A DNA stretch of 64,000 nt from Streptomyces lincolnensis (lineage in GTDB: Bacteria > Actinomycetota > Actinomycetes > Streptomycetales > Streptomycetaceae): contig NZ_JAIHON010000011.1 in NCBI RefSeq assembly GCF_021173675.1, positions 124,001-188,000 on the forward strand. The letters run 5' to 3'. The notes beneath the pieces were generated by a model, which saw only the letters and a program-made list of their open reading frames with translations, was not told the origin of the DNA and did not search any database. Positions 33,583-41,313 of the stretch are shown in pieces (position 1 is the first letter of the stretch; each line of letters opens with the position of its first letter). Both the position numbers and the translations under genes were made by a program.

Positions 33583-34593
33583 TCAGTGGCCCCGGTTGTG
33601 GTGGCGGATCCTGGCGGCCACGTCGTTCTGTTCGGTCTCCCACCAGGGGCGCACGCGGTCGGGAGCGGGAGGCGCGCCGGGCTCCGGGGCCGGTGCGGCG
33701 GCGAGTTCCGCGTCCAGGCGGCGGTCGAGGACCGCGGTGCGGGCGCGTTCGGCGCGCGCCCACTGGAAGAGGACCGCCAGGAGGAAGGGCAGGGCGACCA
33801 GTTCGGCGATGCCGAGCATCGCGCCGCCGCCGACCTGCTGGTCGTGCCGGACGTCCGGCGACCAGGACGGGGCGTGGTGGAGGTACCAGGCGCCCGCGAT
33901 CAGGGTGCCGTGCGTCATGACGACGAGCCCGGGAACCGCGTCGACGATGCCGTCGAGGAACACCAGGGCCGCCCGCACGGGGTGCGTGCACCAGGACGGC
34001 AGTGTCTCCTCCCGGGTCAGCACCGGTACGACGAAGAGGCAGCCGGCCGCCAGCAGGTGCAGGTACATCAGCTCGTGCAGCCAGCCCACCCGCAGCGCCG
34101 TGGCGAAGTACGGCGTGAAGTACACCGTCAGCTCGGTGGCCAGCACCAGGGCCGTACTCACCAGGGGGAAGGTCAGCGCCCGCACCACCCTCCCGGTCAT
34201 GACCCGCCGGACCCGTCCGCCGGCCCACCCCGGCAGCGCCTCGACGGCCAACCGCAGCGGATCACCGAGTGCGAGGCCGAGCGGCACCACCAGGTCGAGC
34301 AGGACGTTCTGGACCGCGGCCGGCCAGAACAGCACCTGGTCGTAGACGGCGAGGGAGGACATCGTCGCCACGATCAGTCCGCCCAGCCCGAGGAGCCCGA
34401 AGGCGGCGGTCCGGGCGAACGGCCAGGGCGCACCGCGCCGACGCAGCCGCGCCACGCCCCAGCCGTAGAGCGCGCCCAGGGCGACGGCCAGCAGCAGCGC
34501 GGGGACGTCCAGCCGCCACGAGGACAGCACGCGCCCTCCGGTCAGCTCCGCGAGCTGCCCGACCGCCACCTCGGTCACCCCGTGGCCGACCAT
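33583..34593 (-). CDS. Cytochrome c oxidase assembly (CtaG-like) membrane protein
   Basis: This 336-residue integral membrane protein has about seven hydrophobic segments. CtaG/caa3-type marks include MSSLAVYDQVLFWPAAVQNVLLDLVVPLGLALGDP, HELMYLHLLAAGCLFVVPVL and a second His-rich loop with HGTLIAGAWYLHHAPSWSPDVRHDQQVGGG. The conserved His residues are thought to handle copper for cytochrome oxidase. The C-terminus is cytoplasmic, charged and Pro-rich. It stands alone here: no oxidase subunit genes are near. Its promoter is probably in the 300-bp gap to its right. Confidence 0.85.
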   Translation of the reverse strand: MVGHGVTEVAVGQLAELTGGRVLSSWRLDVPALLLAVALGALYGWGVARLRRRGAPWPFARTAAFGLLGLGGLIVATMSSLAVYDQVLFWPAAVQNVLLDLVVPLGLALGDPLRLAVEALPGWAGGRVRRVMTGRVVRALTFPLVSTALVLATELTVYFTPYFATALRVGWLHELMYLHLLAAGCLFVVPVLTREETLPSWCTHPVRAALVFLDGIVDAVPGLVVMTHGTLIAGAWYLHHAPSWSPDVRHDQQVGGGAMLGIAELVALPFLLAVLFQWARAERARTAVLDRRLDAELAAAPAPEPGAPPAPDRVRPWWETEQNDVAARIRHHNRGH

Positions 34594-34899
34594 CCGGCCC
34601 CTCCTCCCCCGCCCCCTCCGGGACGCGTCGACTCGGCCGCACAGCCGGACGGTATGCCCCGCCGTTCACGCGCCGGGCGGCGGGGGGTCCGTGGGCGTCC
34701 GGACGCGGAACAGCAGGCACCCCGGAAGCGGAGGAGTGCCCCGCTTCGGTGCGGCCGGACTCCCTGGTTACCGTGTACGCGCTCACGACCGGGGCCTGAT
34801 GCCCATCGGTGGAGCGCCTTCGGGCCGAGCGGACTCTCGCGGTGGCCGCGCGCACGATCACCGCGGGCGTCCTGGACGTCCTGCTCGCGGCGATGGCCT
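34594..34899. other. 306-bp intergenic region
   Basis: No gene seen. It should contain the promoter of the CtaG-like gene (minus) and the 3' flank of the GH63-like gene. I find no convincing terminator or repeat. Confidence 0.5.
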
Positions 34900-36636
34900 T
34901 CAGGTCTCGGAGCGGTGGGTGTGGGCCTCGGCGAGGATGAGATAGCTGCTGGCGGTCCAGGTGTAGGCGCGGTCGCGCAGCCCCGTGCCGGTGAGGGCGT
35001 CGAAGTTCTCGGCGAAGCCGTGGGCCTCGCACAGGGCGCGGAAGCGGGCGCTGATGTCGTCGGCGAGGCGGTGGTGGCCGGCGCGGCGCAGGCCGTCCTC
35101 GACGAGGACGGTGGCGGGGGCCCAGATGGGGCCGCGCCAGTAGCCGTCGGCGAGGTAGTGCGGTGAGGTGGTCAGTTCGGTGGCCAGGCCGTACGGCGTG
35201 AGATGGGCCTTGATGTGGTCGGCCAGGGCGCTGCCGATCTCGCCGGGCAGGTGCTCGCCGAGCACGATGGGCATGAGGTCGAGGAGGCTGGAGCTGCTCC
35301 AGGTGTCCCCGGTGGCGACGCCCCGGGCGACGAAGCGGTCCCCCCTCCAGAGCTGGGCGAGAAGCGCGGACTGGATCTCGTCCGCCGTCCGCGTCCATCG
35401 ACCGGCCTCGTCCGGTCTGTCCAACTCCCGGGCAAGGTCGGCCAGTTCGTGGAGCTGGAGGACGATGAAGGCGGACAGGTCGGCGGTGGCGACCACCCGC
35501 TCGGGGTCGAAGGTGGTGGCGTTGTCCCAGCCGCTGTCGTTTCCGTGCTGGTAGTGGGCGAGTTCGGCGCCGGGGGTGCGGCGCTCGGTGAGCCAGAAGT
35601 CCGTCCAGCGGGCCAGCTTGTCGTAGGTGTCGGTGAGTTCGGCCCGGTCGGGGGGCGTGGGCAGTCGGCGGCGGAGGTGGCCGAAGGTCCAGCCATGGAT
35701 GGGCGGCTTGACGAAGTTGTGGAGGACCTCGGAGTGGGTGACCGAGTCGGGCAGGGCGCCGGTGTCGTCCTGGTGGTCGAAGGGCAGGGCGAACTGGTCC
35801 AGTGCCAGGTCGGGGCAACCGGTGGCCAGGGCGAGGGCGTTGAAGCAGTGGTCCCAGCTCCAGACCTTGTCCATCCAGTGCTTGGACATCAGCACCGCGG
35901 GCCGGCCCACCAGGCCCGCCGGACGCACGGTCGCCGACCAGAGCACGTAGGCGGCGAGTTCGGCGGCCGGGGTGGCGGACGAGCGCCAGGGAGCCACCGT
36001 GTCCACGAACTCCGTGAAGGACCGCCCCGCCGCCTCGACCACCTCGTCGAACGTCGCCGAGGACGTGAACCGCGGGCGGGCGGTGTCGAGTTCCTCGACG
36101 GCGATCTCCCAGGACCCGTCCGCCTCCGCGGCCAGGGTGAGACCGCGCTCGGCACTGCCCAGCGCCTGGTCCCCGGCCGTGTCGGCGACGGTGCCGGACA
36201 GCACGGTGACGCGGTAGCGGCGGCCGGTCTCGTACGACGTGAACACGTGCGCGCCGGCGGCCGGGTCGTGGAAGAAGTACGTGCCGCTGAACGGGGTCAG
36301 GACCGGTGCGGCGGCGGTGACGGTCATCCCCAGGCCGCTCCCCCGCAGACGTACGGTGTCCGGCGTCTCGTAGGCGAGATCCACCCGCCCGCCGCCCTCA
36401 CCGGTCCAGGTGAGCAGGCCCGGCGTGGCCCGGAGGCCGCTCTCGGCCCGGCCGCCCGCCGGGTCCAGCGGGACCAGGCGCAGGACGGCGTGCATGCCGT
36501 TCTGGTGGGAGACGAGGTGGAGGTCGTCGGCGTAGGTCTTCTCCGCCACCACGGGTGAGATGTCGAACCAGGAGCCGTGCGTGCTGAACGGGATGTCGTG
36601 GACGGAGAAGGCCGGGCCGGAGGGGGCGGCGGTCAT
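34900..36636 (-). CDS. GH63-like glycosidase (MGL/amylo-alpha-1,6-glucosidase type)
   Basis: The 578-residue cytosolic enzyme has no signal peptide. The N-terminal beta-rich part (1-210) is followed by an (alpha/alpha)6 barrel with SKHWMDKVWSWDHCFNALALATG (catalytic Asp region), ALPDSVTHSEVLHNFVKPPIHGW, HGNDSGWDNATTF and YWRGPIWAPATVLVEDGLRR. These match bacterial GH63 and related trehalase-like families. ATG at 36636 is chosen where the fold begins; the frame upstream is a shadow of the permease gene. It is last in the LacI-controlled importer operon, so it should process the imported oligosaccharide. The exact linkage is unknown. Confidence 0.86.
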   Translation of the reverse strand: MTAAPSGPAFSVHDIPFSTHGSWFDISPVVAEKTYADDLHLVSHQNGMHAVLRLVPLDPAGGRAESGLRATPGLLTWTGEGGGRVDLAYETPDTVRLRGSGLGMTVTAAAPVLTPFSGTYFFHDPAAGAHVFTSYETGRRYRVTVLSGTVADTAGDQALGSAERGLTLAAEADGSWEIAVEELDTARPRFTSSATFDEVVEAAGRSFTEFVDTVAPWRSSATPAAELAAYVLWSATVRPAGLVGRPAVLMSKHWMDKVWSWDHCFNALALATGCPDLALDQFALPFDHQDDTGALPDSVTHSEVLHNFVKPPIHGWTFGHLRRRLPTPPDRAELTDTYDKLARWTDFWLTERRTPGAELAHYQHGNDSGWDNATTFDPERVVATADLSAFIVLQLHELADLARELDRPDEAGRWTRTADEIQSALLAQLWRGDRFVARGVATGDTWSSSSLLDLMPIVLGEHLPGEIGSALADHIKAHLTPYGLATELTTSPHYLADGYWRGPIWAPATVLVEDGLRRAGHHRLADDISARFRALCEAHGFAENFDALTGTGLRDRAYTWTASSYLILAEAHTHRSET

Positions 36637-36710
36637 GAAGAGGTACTCGTTTCTCGAGCAGGGAACGTCAAGGGCACGGGGATGCCCCTGGGGAGTCGGA
36701 GGAGCTTGGG

Positions 36711-37535
36711 TCAGTCCTTGACCGCGCCGGCGGTCACGCCCGCGGCGATGTAGCGCTGGGCGAGGACCAGGATGACCGCGGCGGGCACCGAGGCCACGAC
36801 GGCGGTGGCCATGATGGCGTTCCACTCCTGGTTGTTGTTGCCGATGTAGTGGTAGATGCCGAGCGTGATCGGCTCGTGGGCACCGCCGTTGACGAGGGTG
36901 CCGGCGAAGACGAAGTCGGACCACGACCACAGGAACGCGAACAGGGACACCGTGACGACGGCGTTGCGGCTCATCGGCAGGACGACGGACCAGAAGGTGC
37001 GCAGCGGCCCGGCGCCGTCGGTCTTGGCGGCCTGGAGCAGTTCGCCGGGGATGCCGGACATGAACGCGGTGAAGATGAGCACGCCGAAGGGGACGGCCAG
37101 GGTGGAGTCGGCGATGATCAGGCCGGGGACGGACTGGAGCAGGCCGAGGCTGAGGTAGATGGCGTAGAAGCCCATCGCCATGACGATGCCGGGGATCATC
37201 TGGGCGGCCAGCAGGACGAAGTTCAGGACGCCCGCGCCGCGCGGGCGCAGCTTGGCCAGCGCGTAGCCGGCCGGGGCGGACAGGGCCACGGTCAGCGCGA
37301 CGGTGCCGAGACCGACGACGAGACTGGTGCCCAGGTAGGGCAACTGCTCGTCGAGGACGGTGCGGTAGCCCTCCAGCGTGCCGTGCAGCGGCAGGAGGTC
37401 CGGCGGGCTCTTGCGCATGTCCTGCTCGGGGGTGAGCGAGACGTTCACCATCCAGTAGACCGGGAAGAGCATGATGCCGGTCAGCAGCAGGCCGACGGCC
37501 GTCTTCCACCACGTACGGCTGATGGCTCGGTTCAT
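36711..37535 (-). CDS. Carbohydrate ABC transporter permease (MalG type)
   Basis: A 274-residue CUT1 permease with six hydrophobic helices. The start is TAVGLLLTGIMLFPVYWMVNVSLTP, and the EAA loop is MSGIPGELLQAAKTDGAGPLRTFWSVVLPMSRNAV. The end is MATAVVASVPAAVILVLAQRYIAAGVTAGAVKD, the standard MalG tail. ATG at 37535 overlaps the stop of the partner permease. Together they form the channel; no ATPase is encoded here, so a shared MsiK-type ATPase elsewhere in the genome is expected, as is usual for Streptomyces sugar importers. Confidence 0.9.
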   Translation of the reverse strand: MNRAISRTWWKTAVGLLLTGIMLFPVYWMVNVSLTPEQDMRKSPPDLLPLHGTLEGYRTVLDEQLPYLGTSLVVGLGTVALTVALSAPAGYALAKLRPRGAGVLNFVLLAAQMIPGIVMAMGFYAIYLSLGLLQSVPGLIIADSTLAVPFGVLIFTAFMSGIPGELLQAAKTDGAGPLRTFWSVVLPMSRNAVVTVSLFAFLWSWSDFVFAGTLVNGGAHEPITLGIYHYIGNNNQEWNAIMATAVVASVPAAVILVLAQRYIAAGVTAGAVKD

Positions 37536-38515
37536 GACAGCGCCTGCTTTCGCTGGGCCCGGACGTAGATCAGGCCGAAGACCAGGGCGGCGATCACGAG
37601 GAGGTTGCCGACGGCCGCGCCCGGGCCGAAGGCGGGCAACAGGTTCCCGAAGCCGAGTTGGTAGGACCAGGTGGCGAAGGTGGTGGACGAGTCCGCCGGA
37701 CCGCCCCTGGTCATGATCCAGATGATGTCGAAGACCTTGAGCGTGTACACCAGGCCGAGGAGCAGGGTGATCGCCGACACCGGGCGCAGCAGCGGGACGG
37801 TGATGCGCCAGAACCGCTGCCAGGCGTTCGCCCCGTCCAGGGCCGCCGCCTCGTACAGGCCGGCGGGGATGGACTGGAGGCCGCTGTACAGGACGACCAG
37901 GTTGAAGGGGACGCCGATCCAGATGTTCGCGATGATCACCGAGGCGAGTGACCAGTCCGGCGAGGTCAGCCAGTTCACCGGTCCGATGCCGAAGGCGTTC
38001 AGGAAGGCGTTGACCACGCCGGAGTCGCTGTTGAGCATCCACGACCAGGTGGAGGCCGACACGATCAGCGGCAGCAGCCAGGGCACCAGGAACAGGGCGC
38101 GCAGGGTGGCGGAGAGCCGGAAGTGCTGGTGGAAGAAGACCGCCAGGGCCAGGCCGATGGCGTACTGGAAGACCAGGCACACGGCGGTGAACACCACGGT
38201 GTGCAGCAGGGCCGGGGCGAAGGTCGGGTCGTCGAAGACGGTGAGGTAGTTCTCGATGCCCGTGAAGGGCGCGTCGCCCTGGACGAAGGAGCGGACGGTG
38301 TAGTGGCGCAGGCTGAGGTCGATGTTGCGGTAGAGCGGATAGGCGTAGAAGAGGACGAGGTAGAGGGTCACCGGGGCGAGGAACGCCCAGGCGGCCCACT
38401 GCGCGGAGGGCGGGCGGCGCCGCGTCCCGGCGCCGCTGTCCCGGGGTGGGGCGGCGGCCGGGGCGCGCACGGGCCGGGGGTCCGGCGGGCGGGTCGTCTG
38501 TTTCATCGGGCTCAC
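37532..38515 (-). CDS. Carbohydrate ABC transporter permease (MalF type)
   Basis: The 327-residue CUT1 permease has a Pro/Arg-rich cytoplasmic tail (1-40) and six helices, beginning WAAWAFLAPVTLYLVLFYAYPLYRNIDLSL. The EAA loop is SIPAGLYEAAALDGANAWQRFWRITVPLLRPV and the end is WIMTRGGPADSSTTFATWSY, typical of MalF/UgpA. GTG at 38515 is given; ATG at 38506 three codons inside is equally possible, as neither has a strong RBS. It follows the binding-protein gene directly. Confidence 0.9.
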   Translation of the reverse strand: MSPMKQTTRPPDPRPVRAPAAAPPRDSGAGTRRRPPSAQWAAWAFLAPVTLYLVLFYAYPLYRNIDLSLRHYTVRSFVQGDAPFTGIENYLTVFDDPTFAPALLHTVVFTAVCLVFQYAIGLALAVFFHQHFRLSATLRALFLVPWLLPLIVSASTWSWMLNSDSGVVNAFLNAFGIGPVNWLTSPDWSLASVIIANIWIGVPFNLVVLYSGLQSIPAGLYEAAALDGANAWQRFWRITVPLLRPVSAITLLLGLVYTLKVFDIIWIMTRGGPADSSTTFATWSYQLGFGNLLPAFGPGAAVGNLLVIAALVFGLIYVRAQRKQALS

Positions 38516-38516
38516 G

Positions 38517-39758
38517 TCACTTGACCGCGGCCTGCGCCGAAGTGAGCGCGTCCTTGGGCGACTTGGACCCGCTGAGGGCGGACTGGACGGCCTTCCACAA
38601 CTGCTCGGAGATCTTGGGGTACTTGGTGCCCAGGTTGTCGCTGGTGCGTCCCTTGGCCTGCTTCACCGCGTCGACCCAGGGCTTGAGCGCGGCGTTGGCC
38701 GCCACCTGCTTGTCCTGGACCTCGGTGGTGGGGGCCACGTAGGACAGGGTGGTGTCGGTGTCGTACAGGTTCTGGGTGCTGGTCAGACACGCCGCGAGCT
38801 TCTGGGAGGTGGTGTAGCGGCCGGTGTCGTCCTGGACCGGGAGGGTGACGAACTCGCCGCCGGTGGGAGCGGCGGCGCTCCCGCCCGACACGGCGGGGAC
38901 GGGCAGCACCCCGTAGTCGAAGCCGGCCTTCTCCGCGTTGGCGAGCTGCCAGGTGCCGTTCTCGGCGAACGCGTAGTCACCGCCGGCGAACTCCTGCCAG
39001 CTGGTGGTCTGGGTGTTGTTGAGGACCGAGTTCGGGGCGTAGCCCTTGTCCAGCCAGCCCTTCCACAACGACAGCGCGGAGACGGCCTGTTCGGAGTCGA
39101 GCCGGGTCAGTTCGGCGCCCGCGCCCCAGAACCACGGCAGGAACTGGAAGCTGCCCTCCTCCGTGCCGATCGCCGAGAACGTGATGCCCTTCTTGCCGGC
39201 CTTCTTCACCTTCTCCAGCGCCGCCGTCAACGAGGGCCAGTCCTTGACCGAGGCGATGTCCACCCCGGCTTCCTTCAGCACGCTCTTGTTGTAGTAGAGG
39301 GCGAGGGTGTTGGCGCCGATCGGGGTGCCGTAGGTCTTTCCGTCCGACTGGCCGGCCGCGAGCAGGTTCGGGTCCACCTTGGAGGTGTCCAGCTTGTTGT
39401 CGTCGGTCGTGGTGAGCACGCCCGCCTCGGCCAGCGTCGACACCACCGGGTTGTCGACGACGAGAATGTCCGGGGAGTTGCCCTGCTGGGCGGCGAGCAG
39501 GGTCTTGTTGGCCAGGTCGCTGGTGTCGTAACCGGTCCGCTTGATCTTCACTCCGGCCTCGGTGCCGCAGTCGTCCAGCAGTTTCGTCCAGGCCGAGTCC
39601 TTGGTGAACTGCGGATACGGGTCCCAGACGGTGTACGTGCCGCTGTCCGCGCCCTTGGCGCCGCTGTTGCCCGAGCCGGAGGAACAGGCGGTGCCGACGA
39701 GGGCGACCGCGGTCGACACGGCCATGGCGGCGAGGAGTCGTCTGGAGGAGCTGTGCAT
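38517..39758 (-). CDS. Sugar ABC transporter substrate-binding lipoprotein
   Basis: A 413-residue CUT1 binding protein with an SRRLLAAMAVSTAVALVGTAC signal and lipobox (lipid Cys C25) and a Ser/Gly linker. The family-1 fold shows GTYTVWDPYPQFTKDSAWTKLL, SPDILVVDNPVVSTLAEAG, YGTPIGANTLALYYNKSVLKEAG and FAENGTWQLANAEKAGFDYGVLPVP. ATG at 39758 follows GAAGGA. It is the first importer gene after lacI (166 bp gap), in the same direction. The ligand is probably the oligosaccharide released by the divergent secreted hydrolase. Confidence 0.9.
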   Translation of the reverse strand: MHSSSRRLLAAMAVSTAVALVGTACSSGSGNSGAKGADSGTYTVWDPYPQFTKDSAWTKLLDDCGTEAGVKIKRTGYDTSDLANKTLLAAQQGNSPDILVVDNPVVSTLAEAGVLTTTDDNKLDTSKVDPNLLAAGQSDGKTYGTPIGANTLALYYNKSVLKEAGVDIASVKDWPSLTAALEKVKKAGKKGITFSAIGTEEGSFQFLPWFWGAGAELTRLDSEQAVSALSLWKGWLDKGYAPNSVLNNTQTTSWQEFAGGDYAFAENGTWQLANAEKAGFDYGVLPVPAVSGGSAAAPTGGEFVTLPVQDDTGRYTTSQKLAACLTSTQNLYDTDTTLSYVAPTTEVQDKQVAANAALKPWVDAVKQAKGRTSDNLGTKYPKISEQLWKAVQSALSGSKSPKDALTSAQAAVK

Positions 39759-39848
39759 GGCAGGTCCTTCGTTCTCGGCACACGGGTGCCGTGCGAGTGG
39801 TGACACGGGTGGATGCGGGCACGCCGAACGGCGAGGTGGGGCGTGCTC

Positions 39849-39902
39849 GGAAGATGGCGGTACGAAAAGCCGTGCGGAAGGTGGCGGTACGAGGAGCCGT
39901 GC
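39849..39902. repeat. Two tandem 27-bp direct repeats between lacI and the binding-protein gene
   Basis: Copies at 39849-39875 and 39876-39902 are 24/27 identical. Each contains TGGCGGTACGA and AGCCGTGC. They lie 90 bp before the binding-protein start, in the presumed promoter region. No GAACCGGTTC operator is present here, so the repeats could be another regulatory site, or just a recent duplication. Confidence 0.75.
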
Positions 39903-39924
39903 TGTGGGGTCGGGCGTCCGGTGG

Positions 39925-40944
39925 TCAGGCGTCCGGTGTTCCGGCGGGCCCGGTGCTGGCCCGCAGTGAGATCGGTGGCGTGAGCAGGTGGTGCCGGGGC
40001 GGCGCGTCGGGACGGTCGAGCCGCTCGATGAGCAGATCGACGGCACGCCTGCCCAGCTCGGCGGCCGGTACGTCCGCCGCGCTGAGCTGCGGGTTCACCG
40101 TCTCCGCCCAGCGGGCGGCCACGACTCCGGTGACAGAGAAGTCGCGCGGCACATGGCGGCCCGCCTGGGCGAGCCCTCGGTAGAGGCCACCCAGAGCGGC
40201 TTCGTTGAGCGTGACCAGGGCCGTGGTGTCCGGGTCGTCGTACAGGATCCGTTCCAGACACGCCTGGCCGGACGCCGCGTCGTCCCCGCAGCAGTACGTC
40301 CGCACGGTCAGGCCGCGCTCGGCCGCGGCCTTGGTGAAGCCGTCCAGGCCGCGGTGGGCCGACTCGTACCCGGCCCGCAGGAGTTGCTCGGGACGGTTGA
40401 CGAAGGCCATCCTGCGGTGACCGAGGTCCGCGAGATGGTGGACGCACGCCGCCGCCAGCGCGGTGTGGTCCAGGCCGACCCACCAGCCGCGCTCCGGACG
40501 GGCGGTGCGGCCGATGGTGACGGAGGGGAAGTCCAGCGCGGCCAGGTGATCGACCCGGTCGTCCTGGAGTCTGATCTCCATCAGGATCGCGCCGTCGACC
40601 CGCCGCTCCCCCAGCAGCCGCTGGAACGAGCGGTCGCTGTCCACGCCGCTGGGGGACAGCAGCACGTCGTAGTCACGGGCCGCCGCGGCCTCCACGACAC
40701 TGCCGATGAAGTCCAGCTGCATCCCCGTGTAGTGGTTCCCGGCCGGCGGGAAGACCAGCCCGATCGTGCTGGTGCGTCCGTTGGCCAGGGCCCGGGCGCT
40801 GGCGCTGGGCCGGTACCCGAGTTCGTCCACCACCTGCTGGATCTTCCGGCGCGTGTCCTCCGACACCGGGCGCTTGCCGCTCAGCGCGTAGGAGACGGTG
40901 CTGCGCGAGACGCCGGCCCGCCGGGCGATCTCACCGATGTTCAC
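39925..40944 (-). CDS. LacI-family transcriptional regulator of the glycan module
   Basis: The 339-residue regulator has an N-terminal helix-turn-helix and hinge (NIGEIARRAGVSRSTVSYALSGKRPVSEDTRRKI) followed by the sugar-binding periplasmic-like core (TSTIGLVFPPAGNHYTGMQLDFIGSVVEA, DGAILMEIR, DPDTTALVTLNEAALGGLYRGL). GTG at 40944 is chosen because AAGGAG precedes it; the longer frame to 40971 would start within an operator. Two GAACCGGTTC operators lie just upstream and two more before the divergent hydrolase gene, so it likely represses itself and both arms until its sugar is present. Confidence 0.92.
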   Translation of the reverse strand: MNIGEIARRAGVSRSTVSYALSGKRPVSEDTRRKIQQVVDELGYRPSASARALANGRTSTIGLVFPPAGNHYTGMQLDFIGSVVEAAAARDYDVLLSPSGVDSDRSFQRLLGERRVDGAILMEIRLQDDRVDHLAALDFPSVTIGRTARPERGWWVGLDHTALAAACVHHLADLGHRRMAFVNRPEQLLRAGYESAHRGLDGFTKAAAERGLTVRTYCCGDDAASGQACLERILYDDPDTTALVTLNEAALGGLYRGLAQAGRHVPRDFSVTGVVAARWAETVNPQLSAADVPAAELGRRAVDLLIERLDRPDAPPRHHLLTPPISLRASTGPAGTPDA

Positions 40945-40959
40945 GGGGACTCCTTCGTC

Positions 40960-40969
40960 GAACCGGTTC
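40960..40969. promoter_or_regulatory. LacI operator 1 (GAACCGGTTC)
   Basis: Perfect 10-bp palindrome with context TCGAACCGGTTCAC, 16 bp before the lacI start codon. Same core as the other three sites in this gap. Binding here would block lacI translation or transcription start. Confidence 0.8.
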
Positions 40970-40986
40970 ACCTGCGACCGATTGTC

Positions 40987-40996
40987 GAACCGGTTC
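40987..40996. promoter_or_regulatory. LacI operator 2 (GAACCGGTTC)
   Basis: Second perfect palindrome (context TCGAACCGGTTCGC), 27 bp centre-to-centre from operator 1, about two and a half helical turns. Located in the lacI promoter region. Confidence 0.8.
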
Positions 40997-41128
40997 GCGT
41001 GAAGTGAAGGTAGGAACTGCCTCCACGCCTGTCAACACTTCCGACGCCACTTCCTCGGACCTGGCGAGAGGCCTGAAGAAGCTTGTGTCGAAGGGATTGC
41101 TGGGGGCGATCGACGGTGCTAGCTTCCC

Positions 41129-41138
41129 GAACCGGTTC
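41129..41138. promoter_or_regulatory. LacI operator 3 (GAACCGGTTC)
   Basis: Third perfect palindrome (context CCGAACCGGTTCGA), 175 bp before the secreted glycoside hydrolase start. Spacing to the first two sites would allow DNA looping. Confidence 0.8.
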
Positions 41139-41249
41139 GATGAACTGATCCTTCCGACACCCCCGGGCCCCTTCCGACCCTGCTTTGCCGGCACAAGGTC
41201 GACCTCTCCCTGCCCTGACGAGCCCCTCTCCTCTGCGGCCCACTCGATC

Positions 41250-41259
41250 GAACCGGTTC
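41250..41259. promoter_or_regulatory. LacI operator 4 (GAACCGGTTC)
   Basis: Fourth perfect palindrome (context TCGAACCGGTTCGA), 54 bp before the glycoside hydrolase start, a position suited to direct repression of that gene. Confidence 0.8.
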
Positions 41260-41313
41260 GACAGCCCGCACACCCTTCGACACCCGCACACCCAAGGATT
41301 GAGGACGCGATCC

